From positions 49,479 to 113,478 of the forward strand of contig JAEEYE010000005.1 of the NCBI GenBank assembly GCA_016291665.1: DNA of 64,000 bases, in the 5' to 3' direction. Under the pieces are notes generated by a model. The model was not told the origin of the DNA, searched no databases, and saw only the letters and a list, made by a program, of their open reading frames with translations. The translations under genes were made by a program, and so were the position numbers. The DNA comes from Oxalobacter sp. (GTDB lineage Bacteria; Pseudomonadota; Gammaproteobacteria; Burkholderiales; Burkholderiaceae_D). Each line of letters starts with the position of its first letter. Within the stretch, counting starts at the first letter, position 1. Below, one piece after another: positions 41,691 through 52,217 of the stretch.

Positions 41691-44546
41691 TTAACCGGTA
41701 TTGCGCATGCCGGCGGAAATACCGTTGATGGTCAGGTGGATACCCCGTGTTGCTCTAGCATCCATGTTTTCAGGATTGCCGCCGGGGTTACGGTGGCGCT
41801 TGATTAGCTCAACCTGGAGATAGTTCAGCGGGTCGATGTAGGCCAACCGATCTTTCAATGCGCGGGCTAGGTTCGGGTTATTGACCAAGCGGTCTTTTTC
41901 CTGCGTGATGATTTCAAAGCTGTTCAATGTCCGCTTGTGTTCCTCGCAGATGGCAGAGAACACGGTTTCACGCAGGTTGGCATCCTTGACAAGTTCCGAA
42001 TAGCTGTAGGCGATTGTCAGGTCGGTCTTGGCCAGGACCATGTCCATGTTCGATAGGGTAGATTCAAAGAATGGCCACTTCTGGTACATTTCACGCAGCA
42101 GGGCAATCTTGCGACCGTGTTTTTCCAAGTCTTTTTCGTTGAGCCACTCGGTAATCGCAGAGCCGAAGCCATACCAGCCCGGCAGCAGCACGCGGCATTG
42201 TGCCCAGGAAAAGCTCCAAGGAATGGCTCTTAAGTCTTCAATCCGGCGTGTTTTCTTGCGTGATGATGGGCGGGATCCGATATTTAATGCAGCAATCTCA
42301 GTAATTGGCGTTGATTCAAAGAAATAGTCCGAGAATCCTGGTGTTTCATAAACAAGTTTGCAGTAGGCTTTGTAGGCTAGTTCGGAGATTTCCTCAAAGG
42401 CATCTTCAAAGGCCTGGCGTTTGGCCAGGTGCTCTGGCGATGGATCTTCAGGCACCAAACTGGCTTCCAGAGTGGATGCCACCAGGAGTTCGAGGTTGCG
42501 GTTGCCGATCTCAGGGTCAGAGAATTTGGATGCAATCATTTCTCCTTGTTCGGTCAACCGGATTTGTCCGTTGACGGTACCTCGTGGTTGCGCAAGGATT
42601 GCTTCGTAGGTTGGTCCACCGCCGCGGCCGACAGTACCGCCCCTGCCGTGGAAAAGCCGCAGGGTAATCTTCAGTTCCCTGAAGAGCTTGACCAGTTGGC
42701 GTTCGGCTTTATAAAGCTCCCAGTTGGATGTCGTGTAGCCTCCGTCCTTGTTCGAGTCGGAGTACCCTAACATGATTTCCTGAAGGTCACTCTGGCCTTC
42801 AATAAGTTTCCTGACGAACGGGATTTCCAAAACAGTACGCATGATGGTGTCGCATTGGCGCAAGTCAGGAATAGTTTCGAATAGGGGGATTGGGTGTAGG
42901 TCGAGTTCTGGTGTGTCCCAATCGTGGATTGCATCATGCGTGCCAGACTTTTTAGGATGCAAAAGGCCGACTTCGCGTTGGAGCACGATGAGTTCTAAGA
43001 TGTCTGAAACGGTTTCAGTATGTGAAATGATGTAGTTCGTGATGGCGCGTTCACCGTATTTTTCACGGATTTCACGTGCTGTCCTCAGGATTTTGAGTTC
43101 GTTGGCGGTTTCTTCTGAATAGGCTGCATAAGGGGTGTAGAGAAGCCTTGGTTTGCCAAGTTCTTCAATCAAGAGGGCGATTTTTTCATCCTCAGAGAGG
43201 GATGCATAATCAGGTGTTACACGTGCGGTCGCTAAAATTTCGGTTAAGATGCGCTCGTGAACGTCCGAGCTCTGTCGCATGTCGAGAGAGGCTAGGTGGA
43301 AACCGAAGATGTCAGCGGCTGCCTTAATGGCGCCCAAGCGGATGCGGACAATCAATGCCCCAGCGTTCTTGGTCAATGAGTCGACCAGGATTTGTAGGTG
43401 TGCGGCAAACTCGTCGGACGAGGTATACGGCTCATCTTCGCCGACTTCTTCGCGGGGTAAGGCAGTCATCCCAAATTTTCGTGCGGTTGCTGCCAAGCGG
43501 TTGTAGATATAAATCAGTGCGCGGCGGTAAGGCTCGTCAACCCGGTGTTCGGATTCGTCAGAAGACATCTCTGCAAGTGTCAAGACAGCGGGGTCGACGT
43601 GGTTTAGCAGTGCTGAAACAGCCAGTTCACGACCTAATTCATGGACTTCATGCAGGTAAAAATCCATGATGACATGGGATTGGCGTTCCAAGGCTTGGAG
43701 CATCGTCTGTGCATTGACGTTCGGGTTACCGTCTCGGTCACCACCAATCCAACTGCCCATCTGCAGGTAACGTGCTTCAGAACCTGGGGATGTGACACCG
43801 TCTTCTTTTTCTGGGTAGCGTTCTTCCAGTTCTTCTTGGATAGCCTGGTAAAGGGCAGGCAGTTCCCGTAAGAAGGTCAACTGGTAGTAGGAGAGGGCGT
43901 TATCAATTTCGTCCACGACGGACAGCCGCGAGTTGCGTAGCATACGGGTCTGCCAGAGCGACGAGATGTGTGCCTTGATCATTTCCGTATTATGTTTGTA
44001 CTCGCGAGGCGTCAGGTTTGAATCACGCTGTGTCAGTAAACGCGATATTTCGCGTTCTTTGTCTAAAGTGCTCTTACGTTGGATTTCCGTTGGGTGTGCG
44101 GTTAATACAGGGCAGATGAATGTGCGTTTTTCGAGCATCCGTTTAATGTCAGCTCCAGGAACGCCCGCCTTGTCTAGGAGGTTCAGTACATAAGTCATGC
44201 TGCCTTTAGGCGGTTCATCACCTGCAATGCGTCCATTGCGGTAAGCAAGATTGTCGTGTTTGTCGACAGCTAGGTTTGCTAGGTGTGAGAAATACGAAAA
44301 AGCGCGAACGACAGAAATTGCGTGGTTGCGCCCTAAATATTTGAGCAGGTTCCTTAAGCTGTCTGATGCAACTGGATTCGGAGAACGTTTAAGGTTCACC
44401 GCCATGCGCCTGACTTGTTCGACGAGGTTGAAAACATCGTCACCTTCTTGTTCGCGGATGACCTCACCTAAAAGGCGTCCAAGCATCCGGATGTCTTCCC
44501 TTTCCGGTGATTCCTGTAGTGAGGAGTGGTGTTCGTTAGTATCCAT
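41691..44546 (-). CDS. ppc: Phosphoenolpyruvate carboxylase
   Basis: VLTAHPTEIQRKSTLDKEREI, WIGGDRDGNPNV, LGYSDSNKDGGYTTSNWELYKAE, LFHGRGGTVGRGGGPTYEAI, C-terminal GISAGMRNTG. Confidence 0.97.
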   Translation of the reverse strand: MDTNEHHSSLQESPEREDIRMLGRLLGEVIREQEGDDVFNLVEQVRRMAVNLKRSPNPVASDSLRNLLKYLGRNHAISVVRAFSYFSHLANLAVDKHDNLAYRNGRIAGDEPPKGSMTYVLNLLDKAGVPGADIKRMLEKRTFICPVLTAHPTEIQRKSTLDKEREISRLLTQRDSNLTPREYKHNTEMIKAHISSLWQTRMLRNSRLSVVDEIDNALSYYQLTFLRELPALYQAIQEELEERYPEKEDGVTSPGSEARYLQMGSWIGGDRDGNPNVNAQTMLQALERQSHVIMDFYLHEVHELGRELAVSALLNHVDPAVLTLAEMSSDESEHRVDEPYRRALIYIYNRLAATARKFGMTALPREEVGEDEPYTSSDEFAAHLQILVDSLTKNAGALIVRIRLGAIKAAADIFGFHLASLDMRQSSDVHERILTEILATARVTPDYASLSEDEKIALLIEELGKPRLLYTPYAAYSEETANELKILRTAREIREKYGERAITNYIISHTETVSDILELIVLQREVGLLHPKKSGTHDAIHDWDTPELDLHPIPLFETIPDLRQCDTIMRTVLEIPFVRKLIEGQSDLQEIMLGYSDSNKDGGYTTSNWELYKAERQLVKLFRELKITLRLFHGRGGTVGRGGGPTYEAILAQPRGTVNGQIRLTEQGEMIASKFSDPEIGNRNLELLVASTLEASLVPEDPSPEHLAKRQAFEDAFEEISELAYKAYCKLVYETPGFSDYFFESTPITEIAALNIGSRPSSRKKTRRIEDLRAIPWSFSWAQCRVLLPGWYGFGSAITEWLNEKDLEKHGRKIALLREMYQKWPFFESTLSNMDMVLAKTDLTIAYSYSELVKDANLRETVFSAICEEHKRTLNSFEIITQEKDRLVNNPNLARALKDRLAYIDPLNYLQVELIKRHRNPGGNPENMDARATRGIHLTINGISAGMRNTG

Positions 44547-44756
44547 TTTTTTCTGATTGTCCAGCAACAATTATGCTGGTGCGTAGTGCCAGTTTTTGTA
44601 TTTTAGTCAAGCAGTCCCATGGATTTTAAAGCTTTTGCTTTTCCAATGGAGTTAGGGTGATTGCCTGTTTTGGAGGGGACTGCCATCATGGCAGGTGGAG
44701 CCTGCGGGACAGATATTCTAGCAGAGATACGGCCACCTGCGTTTTCTTGCAATTCA

Positions 44757-45626
44757 TTACTTGGTGCCAAGCGCCTTCAGGCGTTTTTTTGCGTCGGGAT
44801 TGCCTTGAGCAGCGGATTTCCTGAACCACTCAATAGCTGTCTTTTTATTGGCTTCTACTCCGATGCCTTTCTCATACATCATGCCGAGGTTGTATTGTGC
44901 CTTGTCATAGCCCTTGGCGGCAGCGCGGGCAAACCACTGGAAGGCTTTAGTATCGTCACGTGGGATTAAGTTGCCTTTTGCGTAAAGGGAACCTATCTTG
45001 TTTTCAGCGCGTCCATAGCCGTGTTTTCCTGCTTTGCCGTACCAATAGAGTGCCTGTTTTTCATTGGGCTCTACCCCTAGGCCTAGTTCATAAACGAGTC
45101 CCAAAGCGAATTCGGCATCCGGTACTTTGTGCATGGCTGCTTTCCTAAGCCAAGAAATGGCGGTTGGGTAATTTTGTTCAACCCCATCGCCATAGGCATA
45201 TAAGACACTCAGGTTGTATTCTGCATCAGGGTCTTCCTGGTGTGCGGCTTTTTCATACCAGTGGAAAGCTGCCTTGAAGTCTTGTTGGACTAAACGGCCT
45301 TCATAGTAAAGGGAGCCTAGGTAATTCTGAGCTCTGGCATTGTTGTATTGTCCGGCAGATTCTGTGATAAGCCTGAGACCCAGTTCCTGATCTGTTCTGA
45401 CAGAAATGCCATTTAGGTATAGAAGTCCTAAGACATAAGTTGCACGGGCATCGTGCTGGTTCGTCAGATCCTGTAGCATCTTGATGGCTTCTGGTTGTCG
45501 GCCGTTTTGAAACAGGTCGATGGCTTCATCGAAATTGTCTGCTATGGCAGGGGAAGCCGCAAGGGCTGTACCAAGCAGTCCAGCTGCCAAGAGGCGTTTG
45601 AATTGTCGTAATACAGGGATAGCCAC
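44757..45626 (-). CDS. Sel1-repeat (TPR-like) periplasmic protein
   Basis: Signal-like N-terminus and successive Sel1 repeats (e.g. DDTKAFQWFARAAAKGYDKAQYNLGMMYEKGIGVEANKKTAIEWFRKSAAQGNPDAK). Confidence 0.9.
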   Translation of the reverse strand: MAIPVLRQFKRLLAAGLLGTALAASPAIADNFDEAIDLFQNGRQPEAIKMLQDLTNQHDARATYVLGLLYLNGISVRTDQELGLRLITESAGQYNNARAQNYLGSLYYEGRLVQQDFKAAFHWYEKAAHQEDPDAEYNLSVLYAYGDGVEQNYPTAISWLRKAAMHKVPDAEFALGLVYELGLGVEPNEKQALYWYGKAGKHGYGRAENKIGSLYAKGNLIPRDDTKAFQWFARAAAKGYDKAQYNLGMMYEKGIGVEANKKTAIEWFRKSAAQGNPDAKKRLKALGTK

Positions 45627-45758
45627 AGTTTTATCCTTGATATAAGCGTAATTAAAGTACTTTATTACGATTCTAGGGGGAGGACAACCTTGTGGGTATT
45701 GTCGTTGCCCCCAAGATTGTGCCTCCCCTTGAGCCTAACGTTGGCGTAATAGTCTGTA

Positions 45759-48467
45759 TCAGTCGGCCAGGAGCTGCCTTAAGACATATGGCAGGATACC
45801 GCCGTGGCGGAAGTAGTCGACTTCAATCGGTGTGTCAATGCGTAGCAGGAGTTCGACTGTATCTTCCGAACCGTCTGGACGGTGGATGACAAGCTGTGCT
45901 TTTTGCTGCGGTACAATATTATCGAGTCCCTTCAGATCGAAGGTCTCTTTACCGGTCAGTTTTAAGGATTCAGCGCTGTCGTTGCCCGTAAACTGCAATG
46001 GCAACACTGCCATACCAATCAGGTTGGAACGGTGGATGCGTTCGAAAGAACGGGCAATTACGGCCTTAACACCTAAGAGCTGCGTTCCTTTAGCTGCCCA
46101 GTCGCGCGATGACCCTGTGCCGTATTCTTCTCCACCAAAGACGACCATTGGTGTGCCCGTTGATTGATATTTCATTGCGGCATCAAAGATGGCCATTTCA
46201 GTCCCTTCTGGCTGGTACAGCGTGTAACCCCCTTCGCGGCGGTTACCATTTTCCAAAAGTGGCAGCATCAGATTCTTGATACGGACATTGCCAAAGGTGC
46301 CTCGCATCATCACTTCGTGGTTGCCGCGGCGGGAACCGAAGGAGTTGAAGTCGGCTTTCTTAATCCCATGTTCAATGAGCCAACGGCCTGCCGGGCTCTT
46401 TTCTTGGATGGAACCAGCAGGTGAAATATGGTCGGTTGTTACAGAGTCACCAAAAATGGCTAATGGGCGTGCACCACTTAAGTTGCCGGATGCTTCTCCT
46501 GCTACCAAGGTAAAGCCATCAAAGTAAGGTGGTTCTGCAATATAGGTGGATTCAGGCCAGTCGTAGACATCACCTGTTGCAAAGCCGGAAATAGCCTGCC
46601 ACAGTTCACCTGGCGCGTTTTTGATGTTGCTGTAGTTGTCTTTAAAAGACTGTGCATCCAGTGCTACGGCAACGAGGTCAGCGACTTCGTGGGAGGTTGG
46701 CCAGATGTCTTTGAGGTAAATATCCTTGCCATCTTTTCCTTTGCCCAGTGGTTCGGTCATCAGGTTGCGCGTTACATTACCGGCAATTGCGTAGGCAACA
46801 ACTAACGGAGGGGACGCCAAGAAGTTTGCACGGATGTTTGGATGGATGCGTGCTTCAAAGTTTCGGTTGCCAGAAAGGACAGCTGCTACGACGACATCAT
46901 TGTTTATGATGGCTTCGTTCGTTGCTGGGGCTAAGTCGCCCGCATTACCGATACAGGTAGTGCAGCCGTATGCCGCGACATTAAAGCCCAGTTTTTCTAG
47001 GTAAGGTAAAAGACCTGTTTTCTTGAGGTAGCCAGTAACGATGCGCGATCCAGGGGCTAAGGAGGTCTTGATGGTCTGCGGTACTTCTAGGCCTGCTTCA
47101 ACAGCCTTTTTGGCTAAGAGACCGGCTGCCAGCAAGACAGCGGGGTTGCTGGTGTTGGTGCAGGAGGTAATCGCAGCGATGACGATGTCACCGTTTTTCA
47201 GGTCATTGCCATCGGCAGTTTTGTAGGTTGCTGCCAGATCTTCTGGCTTTTTGTTAAAGCCACCTTCTGCAACAGACTTGCTGAAGAGTTCCGTAAAGCG
47301 AGACTTCAAGTTGCCTAGTTCAATGCGGTCTTGAGGACGGCGAGGTCCGGCAACGGAAGTCGTGACGGTCGAGAGGTCAAGGTTGACGACACGCGTATAG
47401 TCAATTTGTCCTGCCTTCGGAATGCCATAAAGACCCTGTGCCTTGAAGTAGGCAGCCAGTGCGTTGATTTCGTCATCAGACCTGCCAGTATTCTTTAAGA
47501 AGGAAATGGTTGCATCATCAACGGTGAAGAAACCGATGGTTGCACCGTATTCTGGTGCCATATTCGAGATGGTGGCACGGTCAGTTGCAGATAACGATGC
47601 TGCTCCTTCGCCAAAGAATTCAACGAACTTGCCGACGACGCGTTCACGGCGAAGGATTTCGGTGATGGTCAGTACCAGGTCGGTTGCAGTGCAACCTTCA
47701 GGGAGTTTACCTGTTAAGTTCATGCCGATGACGTCTGGCGTTAAGAAGTAGACAGGCTGCCCCAGCATACCGGCTTCTGCTTCAATACCGCCAACACCCC
47801 AGCCGACGACACCGATGCCGTTGATCATTGTGGTATGTGAGTCGGTACCGACTAAGGTGTCCGGATAATAAACATCCCCTTTCTTATGGACGCCACGGGC
47901 CAAGTATTCCATGTTGACTTGGTGAACGATACCAAAGCCAGGAGGAACAACACCGAACGTATCGAAGGCCTGCATCCCCCATTTCATGAACTGGTAGCGT
48001 TCTTTGTTGCGGGAGAATTCCAGTTTCATGTTGAGATCGACTGCGTCAGGACGACGGAAATGATCAATCTGGACAGAGTGATCAACAACTAAGTCAACGG
48101 GGACGAGCGGTTCGATTTTCTTTGGATCCTTGTTGAGCCTGGATGCCACATTGCGCATGGCAGCTAGGTCAACCAAGAGCGGGACGCCAGTGAAGTCTTG
48201 CAGGACAACACGGGAGACCACAAAAGGGATTTCGTTAGTGCGCTCTTCATTGGGTTTCCAGTTTGCCAACTGGCGGACATGTTCTTCTGAGATTTTGTTG
48301 CCATCACAGTTACGTAGGACAGATTCCAATACAATCCGGATGGAAATCGGGAGTCTGGAAACGTCAATGCCCAGTTTTTTGCCCAGTTCAGGAATGGAAT
48401 AGTAATTGCCTTGCTTCCCTTCGGAAACGGATAGTGGCTTGAAGGTGTCTTTTACGAAATCAGTCAT
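45759..48467 (-). CDS. acnA: Aconitate hydratase (AcnA type)
   Basis: [124 protein letters not shown]. Confidence 0.97.
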   Translation of the reverse strand: MTDFVKDTFKPLSVSEGKQGNYYSIPELGKKLGIDVSRLPISIRIVLESVLRNCDGNKISEEHVRQLANWKPNEERTNEIPFVVSRVVLQDFTGVPLLVDLAAMRNVASRLNKDPKKIEPLVPVDLVVDHSVQIDHFRRPDAVDLNMKLEFSRNKERYQFMKWGMQAFDTFGVVPPGFGIVHQVNMEYLARGVHKKGDVYYPDTLVGTDSHTTMINGIGVVGWGVGGIEAEAGMLGQPVYFLTPDVIGMNLTGKLPEGCTATDLVLTITEILRRERVVGKFVEFFGEGAASLSATDRATISNMAPEYGATIGFFTVDDATISFLKNTGRSDDEINALAAYFKAQGLYGIPKAGQIDYTRVVNLDLSTVTTSVAGPRRPQDRIELGNLKSRFTELFSKSVAEGGFNKKPEDLAATYKTADGNDLKNGDIVIAAITSCTNTSNPAVLLAAGLLAKKAVEAGLEVPQTIKTSLAPGSRIVTGYLKKTGLLPYLEKLGFNVAAYGCTTCIGNAGDLAPATNEAIINNDVVVAAVLSGNRNFEARIHPNIRANFLASPPLVVAYAIAGNVTRNLMTEPLGKGKDGKDIYLKDIWPTSHEVADLVAVALDAQSFKDNYSNIKNAPGELWQAISGFATGDVYDWPESTYIAEPPYFDGFTLVAGEASGNLSGARPLAIFGDSVTTDHISPAGSIQEKSPAGRWLIEHGIKKADFNSFGSRRGNHEVMMRGTFGNVRIKNLMLPLLENGNRREGGYTLYQPEGTEMAIFDAAMKYQSTGTPMVVFGGEEYGTGSSRDWAAKGTQLLGVKAVIARSFERIHRSNLIGMAVLPLQFTGNDSAESLKLTGKETFDLKGLDNIVPQQKAQLVIHRPDGSEDTVELLLRIDTPIEVDYFRHGGILPYVLRQLLAD

Positions 48468-48535
48468 ACTGTCTCCTTATGTGGGGTACTAATGCCAGGG
48501 TATCCCACCGTTCTCAAAATAAGCTGTGTTTTCCG

Positions 48536-49087
48536 TTAGAATGGCCACCAGCTTTTTTTCTTCTTTTTCGGTGCTTCAGCTTGTTCTTGTTGTTGCTGGA
48601 CTTTTGCGTATTTTTCGCCAGCTTTTTTCATGTCAAGTTCGTGCTGGACACGGTTCTGTTCTTCGTTACGGCATTCGCTAAGAATGGGCTTACTCTGTTT
48701 GAAGTCAATCAGTTGCGTTAGGTTGCTGACGCCAATGTAAGTTAGCTTAGCATTGGTTTCATAGCGTTCAGCCCCAGTTCTTGTTTGGACACGGTGCATT
48801 TGCTGTCTGGTTCCTGCCCAATCTAAGATGACAGTGCTACTGTCATGTGGGTAGCGGTAGAGGGTAAAGGTCTTACCCATTTCGCAGTGGTAACGGTCTG
48901 GCGTCATACCTTCTACGCTAAGTAGAGCAGGAGCATGAGATTTGTTACGTACGCGGGATTTAGTGGTTATACGTTTGGTGGCCTTTTTCTTTGCAGTTGC
49001 CTTGGCTGGAGCTGCTTCAGCTGGGCTGTAGGCCAATGGGAGGATGATACCTGCGGCGATAAAGATGGTTGCCAGTTTTTTAAACAT
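48536..49087 (-). CDS. Secreted hypothetical protein with MliC-like (lysozyme inhibitor) core and Lys-rich tails
   Basis: Signal peptide MFKKLATIFIAAGIILPLAYSPAEAAPA; core YHCEMGKTFTLYRY...VQTRTGAERYETNAKLTYIGVSNLTQLIDFKQSKPILSEC. Confidence 0.6.
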   Translation of the reverse strand: MFKKLATIFIAAGIILPLAYSPAEAAPAKATAKKKATKRITTKSRVRNKSHAPALLSVEGMTPDRYHCEMGKTFTLYRYPHDSSTVILDWAGTRQQMHRVQTRTGAERYETNAKLTYIGVSNLTQLIDFKQSKPILSECRNEEQNRVQHELDMKKAGEKYAKVQQQQEQAEAPKKKKKSWWPF

Positions 49088-49196
49088 AATAATAAGCCTT
49101 GAAAAAAATGGATATCAGAACATGATAATAGTGGGACATCCTCCCTGCAAGCATTATCGATGCAGGAAGGGGAAGTCACTCTTTTTTCTAAGGCAT

Positions 49197-50174
49197 TTAA
49201 TAGAGACCGGCTTGCCTGCCGCGTTCCTGGACAAGTGCCAAGAGTACATCAACGGTTGGTGTTTTAATCCCTGTCATTTGGCCAAGTTCATGGACAACGG
49301 AAACGAGTGCGTCGATTTCTCCCATGGAGCGGCCACGTTCCAAGTCCTGCAACATGGACATTTTGTGACCAACGGCTTTCCCGGCAACGGTCAACCTACG
49401 TTGGATCATTTCTTCAGGAATTGAAACGCCCAAGGCTTCTGTGACGGCCTTTGTTTCATACATGGCGGTTCGGCAGACCTCGCCTAAAGCGCCGGATGTG
49501 ATTTTGTCCAAAGGAGCATGGGTGAGTGCGCTGATTGGGTTGTAGCAGACATTGCCCCAGAGTTTTAGCCAGACATTCCAGCGGATGGCATTACGGATGG
49601 GCGCGTCGAATCCTGCATTTGTCAGGATTTTCTGGAGTGTCTTAACTCGTTCCGATTCAGTGCCATCAGGTTCACCAATAATGAACCGGTTGAATTTTTC
49701 GTGGCGGATGACACCAGGGGCAATGACTTCGCAGGCAGGATCAACGACGCAGCCGATAGCACGTTCTGGGCCAATGGCGTTCCATTGCCTTGCGCCAGCA
49801 TCAATGGATTCTAAGTGCTGGCCATCAAATTTACTGCCTTCTTTATAAAAGTACCACCATGGAATACCGTTCATTGCGGTGACCATGGCGGTGTCTGGTC
49901 CTAATAATGGTGCAAATTTCTCAGCACACTCCAGCGACTGGTGCGCTTTTAATGTACAGATGACGTAGTCTTGTGAACCGAAGTCAGCAGGGTTGTTACT
50001 TGCTGGAAGTTTGATATTTTTAACTTGGCCGTTGGTGTGTAGGGTCAAGCCGTTTTTTTTGATGGCTTCAAGGTGAGCCCCTCGCGCAATGACGCAGACA
50101 TCATAGCCTGCTAACGCAATTTCAACGGCCATGTACCCACCGATGGCGCCAGCGCCAAAGATGCAGATTTTCAT
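49197..50174 (-). CDS. 2-dehydropantoate 2-reductase family protein
   Basis: MKICIFGAGAIGGYMAVEIALAGYDVCVIARGAHLEAIKKNGLTL; GNVCYNPISALTHAPLDKI; ApbA/PanE fold motifs. Confidence 0.9.
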   Translation of the reverse strand: MKICIFGAGAIGGYMAVEIALAGYDVCVIARGAHLEAIKKNGLTLHTNGQVKNIKLPASNNPADFGSQDYVICTLKAHQSLECAEKFAPLLGPDTAMVTAMNGIPWWYFYKEGSKFDGQHLESIDAGARQWNAIGPERAIGCVVDPACEVIAPGVIRHEKFNRFIIGEPDGTESERVKTLQKILTNAGFDAPIRNAIRWNVWLKLWGNVCYNPISALTHAPLDKITSGALGEVCRTAMYETKAVTEALGVSIPEEMIQRRLTVAGKAVGHKMSMLQDLERGRSMGEIDALVSVVHELGQMTGIKTPTVDVLLALVQERGRQAGLY

Positions 50175-50289
50175 TTGTTCCTCCTTGACAATGGATTGCC
50201 TTGATAAAGTATTGCAGACTCTTGATTTATATTAAAATACTTTTTATATTTAAGATAAATACTTTTCAGGTATATATTGGGGGGAGGCT

Positions 50290-51183
50290 ATGGATATCCG
50301 TCAGCTACGCTACTTTTGTGCCATTGCTGAAGAAGGGCAGATTAGTCGTGCGGCGAGGCGGCTTCATATTGCGCAACCCCCGTTAAGCCGCCAGTTGAGG
50401 CTTCTGGAAGAAGAACTGGGAGTTGCTTTGATTGAGCGAAGTACCCGGCATATGTCGTTGACGCAGGCAGGTCGCCTTTTCTATTCGCACGCCGTCAAGA
50501 TTTTGGGGATGATGCACACGGCGGTTGATGATGTACGCGATAAGGGTGAAGATATTGGCGGGACCTTGGCGATTGGCAGTCCGCCAGCCGTGGGCGGGCT
50601 TTATATGCCAAACAGGATTGAACGTTTCCATGAGCAATATCCGCAAGTTCGTTTCTGTTGGCGTGAGGGCAACACGTATCGCGTTCTGGAGTTATTGGAA
50701 CGTGATTTGGTTGAGGTGGCAATGGTGCGTATGCCGATCTTAATGGGCGATTATGACGGGAAGCTGATCTTGTCAGAACCTTGGGTTGTTGTTGCATCCA
50801 GCCAGGATGCCCATTGGCGGAGCCGTCAAAGTGTTGTGCTGTCGGAATTGGCCGATGTCCCTTTGATTCTGATGCATCGCCAGGAGGGGATTTACTGCCA
50901 TGATATGGCAGTCAACGAAATGCAGTTACGCCAGATTCCGATTAATGTCATCTGTGAGAGCGACAATATCTCGGCCATCCTTTCGTTGGTTGACAGGGGG
51001 CTTGGCCTGGCTGTGCTTCCTGAGTCGACTCTATCGGTGCGACCGGCAAGGGACTTCCACCGAATAACAGTATCGGATTGCTCGCTCACATCGAATGTCG
51101 CGCTGATTTGGAAGAAAGCAAGGCGCCTATCGCGGGCTGCGGGACTTTTCATCAGCATGTTCGACGGCGAGCCATTAAAATAA
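50290..51183 (+). CDS. LysR family transcriptional regulator
   Basis: MDIRQLRYFCAIAEEGQISRAARRLHIAQPPLSRQLRLLEEELGVALIERSTRHMSLTQAGR. Confidence 0.95.
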   Translation: MDIRQLRYFCAIAEEGQISRAARRLHIAQPPLSRQLRLLEEELGVALIERSTRHMSLTQAGRLFYSHAVKILGMMHTAVDDVRDKGEDIGGTLAIGSPPAVGGLYMPNRIERFHEQYPQVRFCWREGNTYRVLELLERDLVEVAMVRMPILMGDYDGKLILSEPWVVVASSQDAHWRSRQSVVLSELADVPLILMHRQEGIYCHDMAVNEMQLRQIPINVICESDNISAILSLVDRGLGLAVLPESTLSVRPARDFHRITVSDCSLTSNVALIWKKARRLSRAAGLFISMFDGEPLK

Positions 51184-51207
51184 AAGAACAGAGAAAGGAG
51201 CCGATTC

Positions 51208-52086
51208 ATGTTCAGTTACCGTCACGCCTTCCATGCAGGCAACCATGCAGATGTCTTCAAGCACATTGTCCTGCAGCAGGTACTGCTTTACATGGAGCAG
51301 AAAGAAACGCCTTTCTATTATATTGATACCCATGCTGGCGCCGGTGCTTACCCGCTGACAGGCACTATGTCTGAAAAAAGTGGTGAAGCAAAGTTGGGTG
51401 TCCTACGGCTTTCATCTGCACAGCATCCGCCTATGGCAGTCGCACAGTACCTTGAGCTCCTGCGGGCGGTGAACCCTGGTAGCAGGCTCACTGTTTATCC
51501 TGGTTCGCCCTATATCGCGCAATTGCTCCTGCGTCCCCAGGATCGTATCCGCCTTTTTGAAATGCATCCGTCTGATTATCAGGCATTGCAGGGCAATGTC
51601 CAGCAGTGGTCGAAATTTAAGGGGGCGCCAAGGCCGGAACGCGGTAAACGTATCATGGTTGCGCGCAGTGATGGTTTTGCCTCACTGAAGTCTCTTCTTC
51701 CTCCACCATCGCGTCGGGCATTGGTGTTGATTGACCCGCCGTATGAGGTCAAACGCGATTATCGGATGGCAGTTGATGCGCTCTCGGATGCCCTGCGACG
51801 CTTCCCGACGGGCGTCTATGCCATCTGGTATCCCGTCCTGCAACGTCTGGAGTCCCGGCGTTTTGCGGGTTGGTTAAAGGAAGCGGCCGATAAGGAATGG
51901 CTGCATCTGACGTTTAGGGTTGCCTCGCCGGTGCCGGATGGTACGGGGTTTACGGCCAGCGGAATGTTTATTGTCAACCCACCGTGGAAACTTGCAGACA
52001 CGTTGCGTGATACGTTGCCTTACCTCGTCAAGGTGCTTGGCAGGGACGAAGGTGCTGATTTTACGGTTGAGTCTGGCGTAGGTTGA
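51208..52086 (+). CDS. rlmJ: 23S rRNA (adenine-2030-N6)-methyltransferase
   Basis: MFSYRHAFHAGNHADVFKHIVLQQVL, YIDTHAGAGAYPL, ALVLIDPPYEVKRDY. Confidence 0.94.
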   Translation: MFSYRHAFHAGNHADVFKHIVLQQVLLYMEQKETPFYYIDTHAGAGAYPLTGTMSEKSGEAKLGVLRLSSAQHPPMAVAQYLELLRAVNPGSRLTVYPGSPYIAQLLLRPQDRIRLFEMHPSDYQALQGNVQQWSKFKGAPRPERGKRIMVARSDGFASLKSLLPPPSRRALVLIDPPYEVKRDYRMAVDALSDALRRFPTGVYAIWYPVLQRLESRRFAGWLKEAADKEWLHLTFRVASPVPDGTGFTASGMFIVNPPWKLADTLRDTLPYLVKVLGRDEGADFTVESGVG

Positions 52087-52217
52087 TGCCCTATGGTTTT
52101 CGTAGCTTGGGCAAAATGAGTTGTTAGACTTTCTAGTCATTAGAGAACCGACATTTTGCGCTATTTTCAGGCAATGGCGGTCTTAGCATTTCGCTAGAAT
52201 CTGATGTATCTCAGTCA

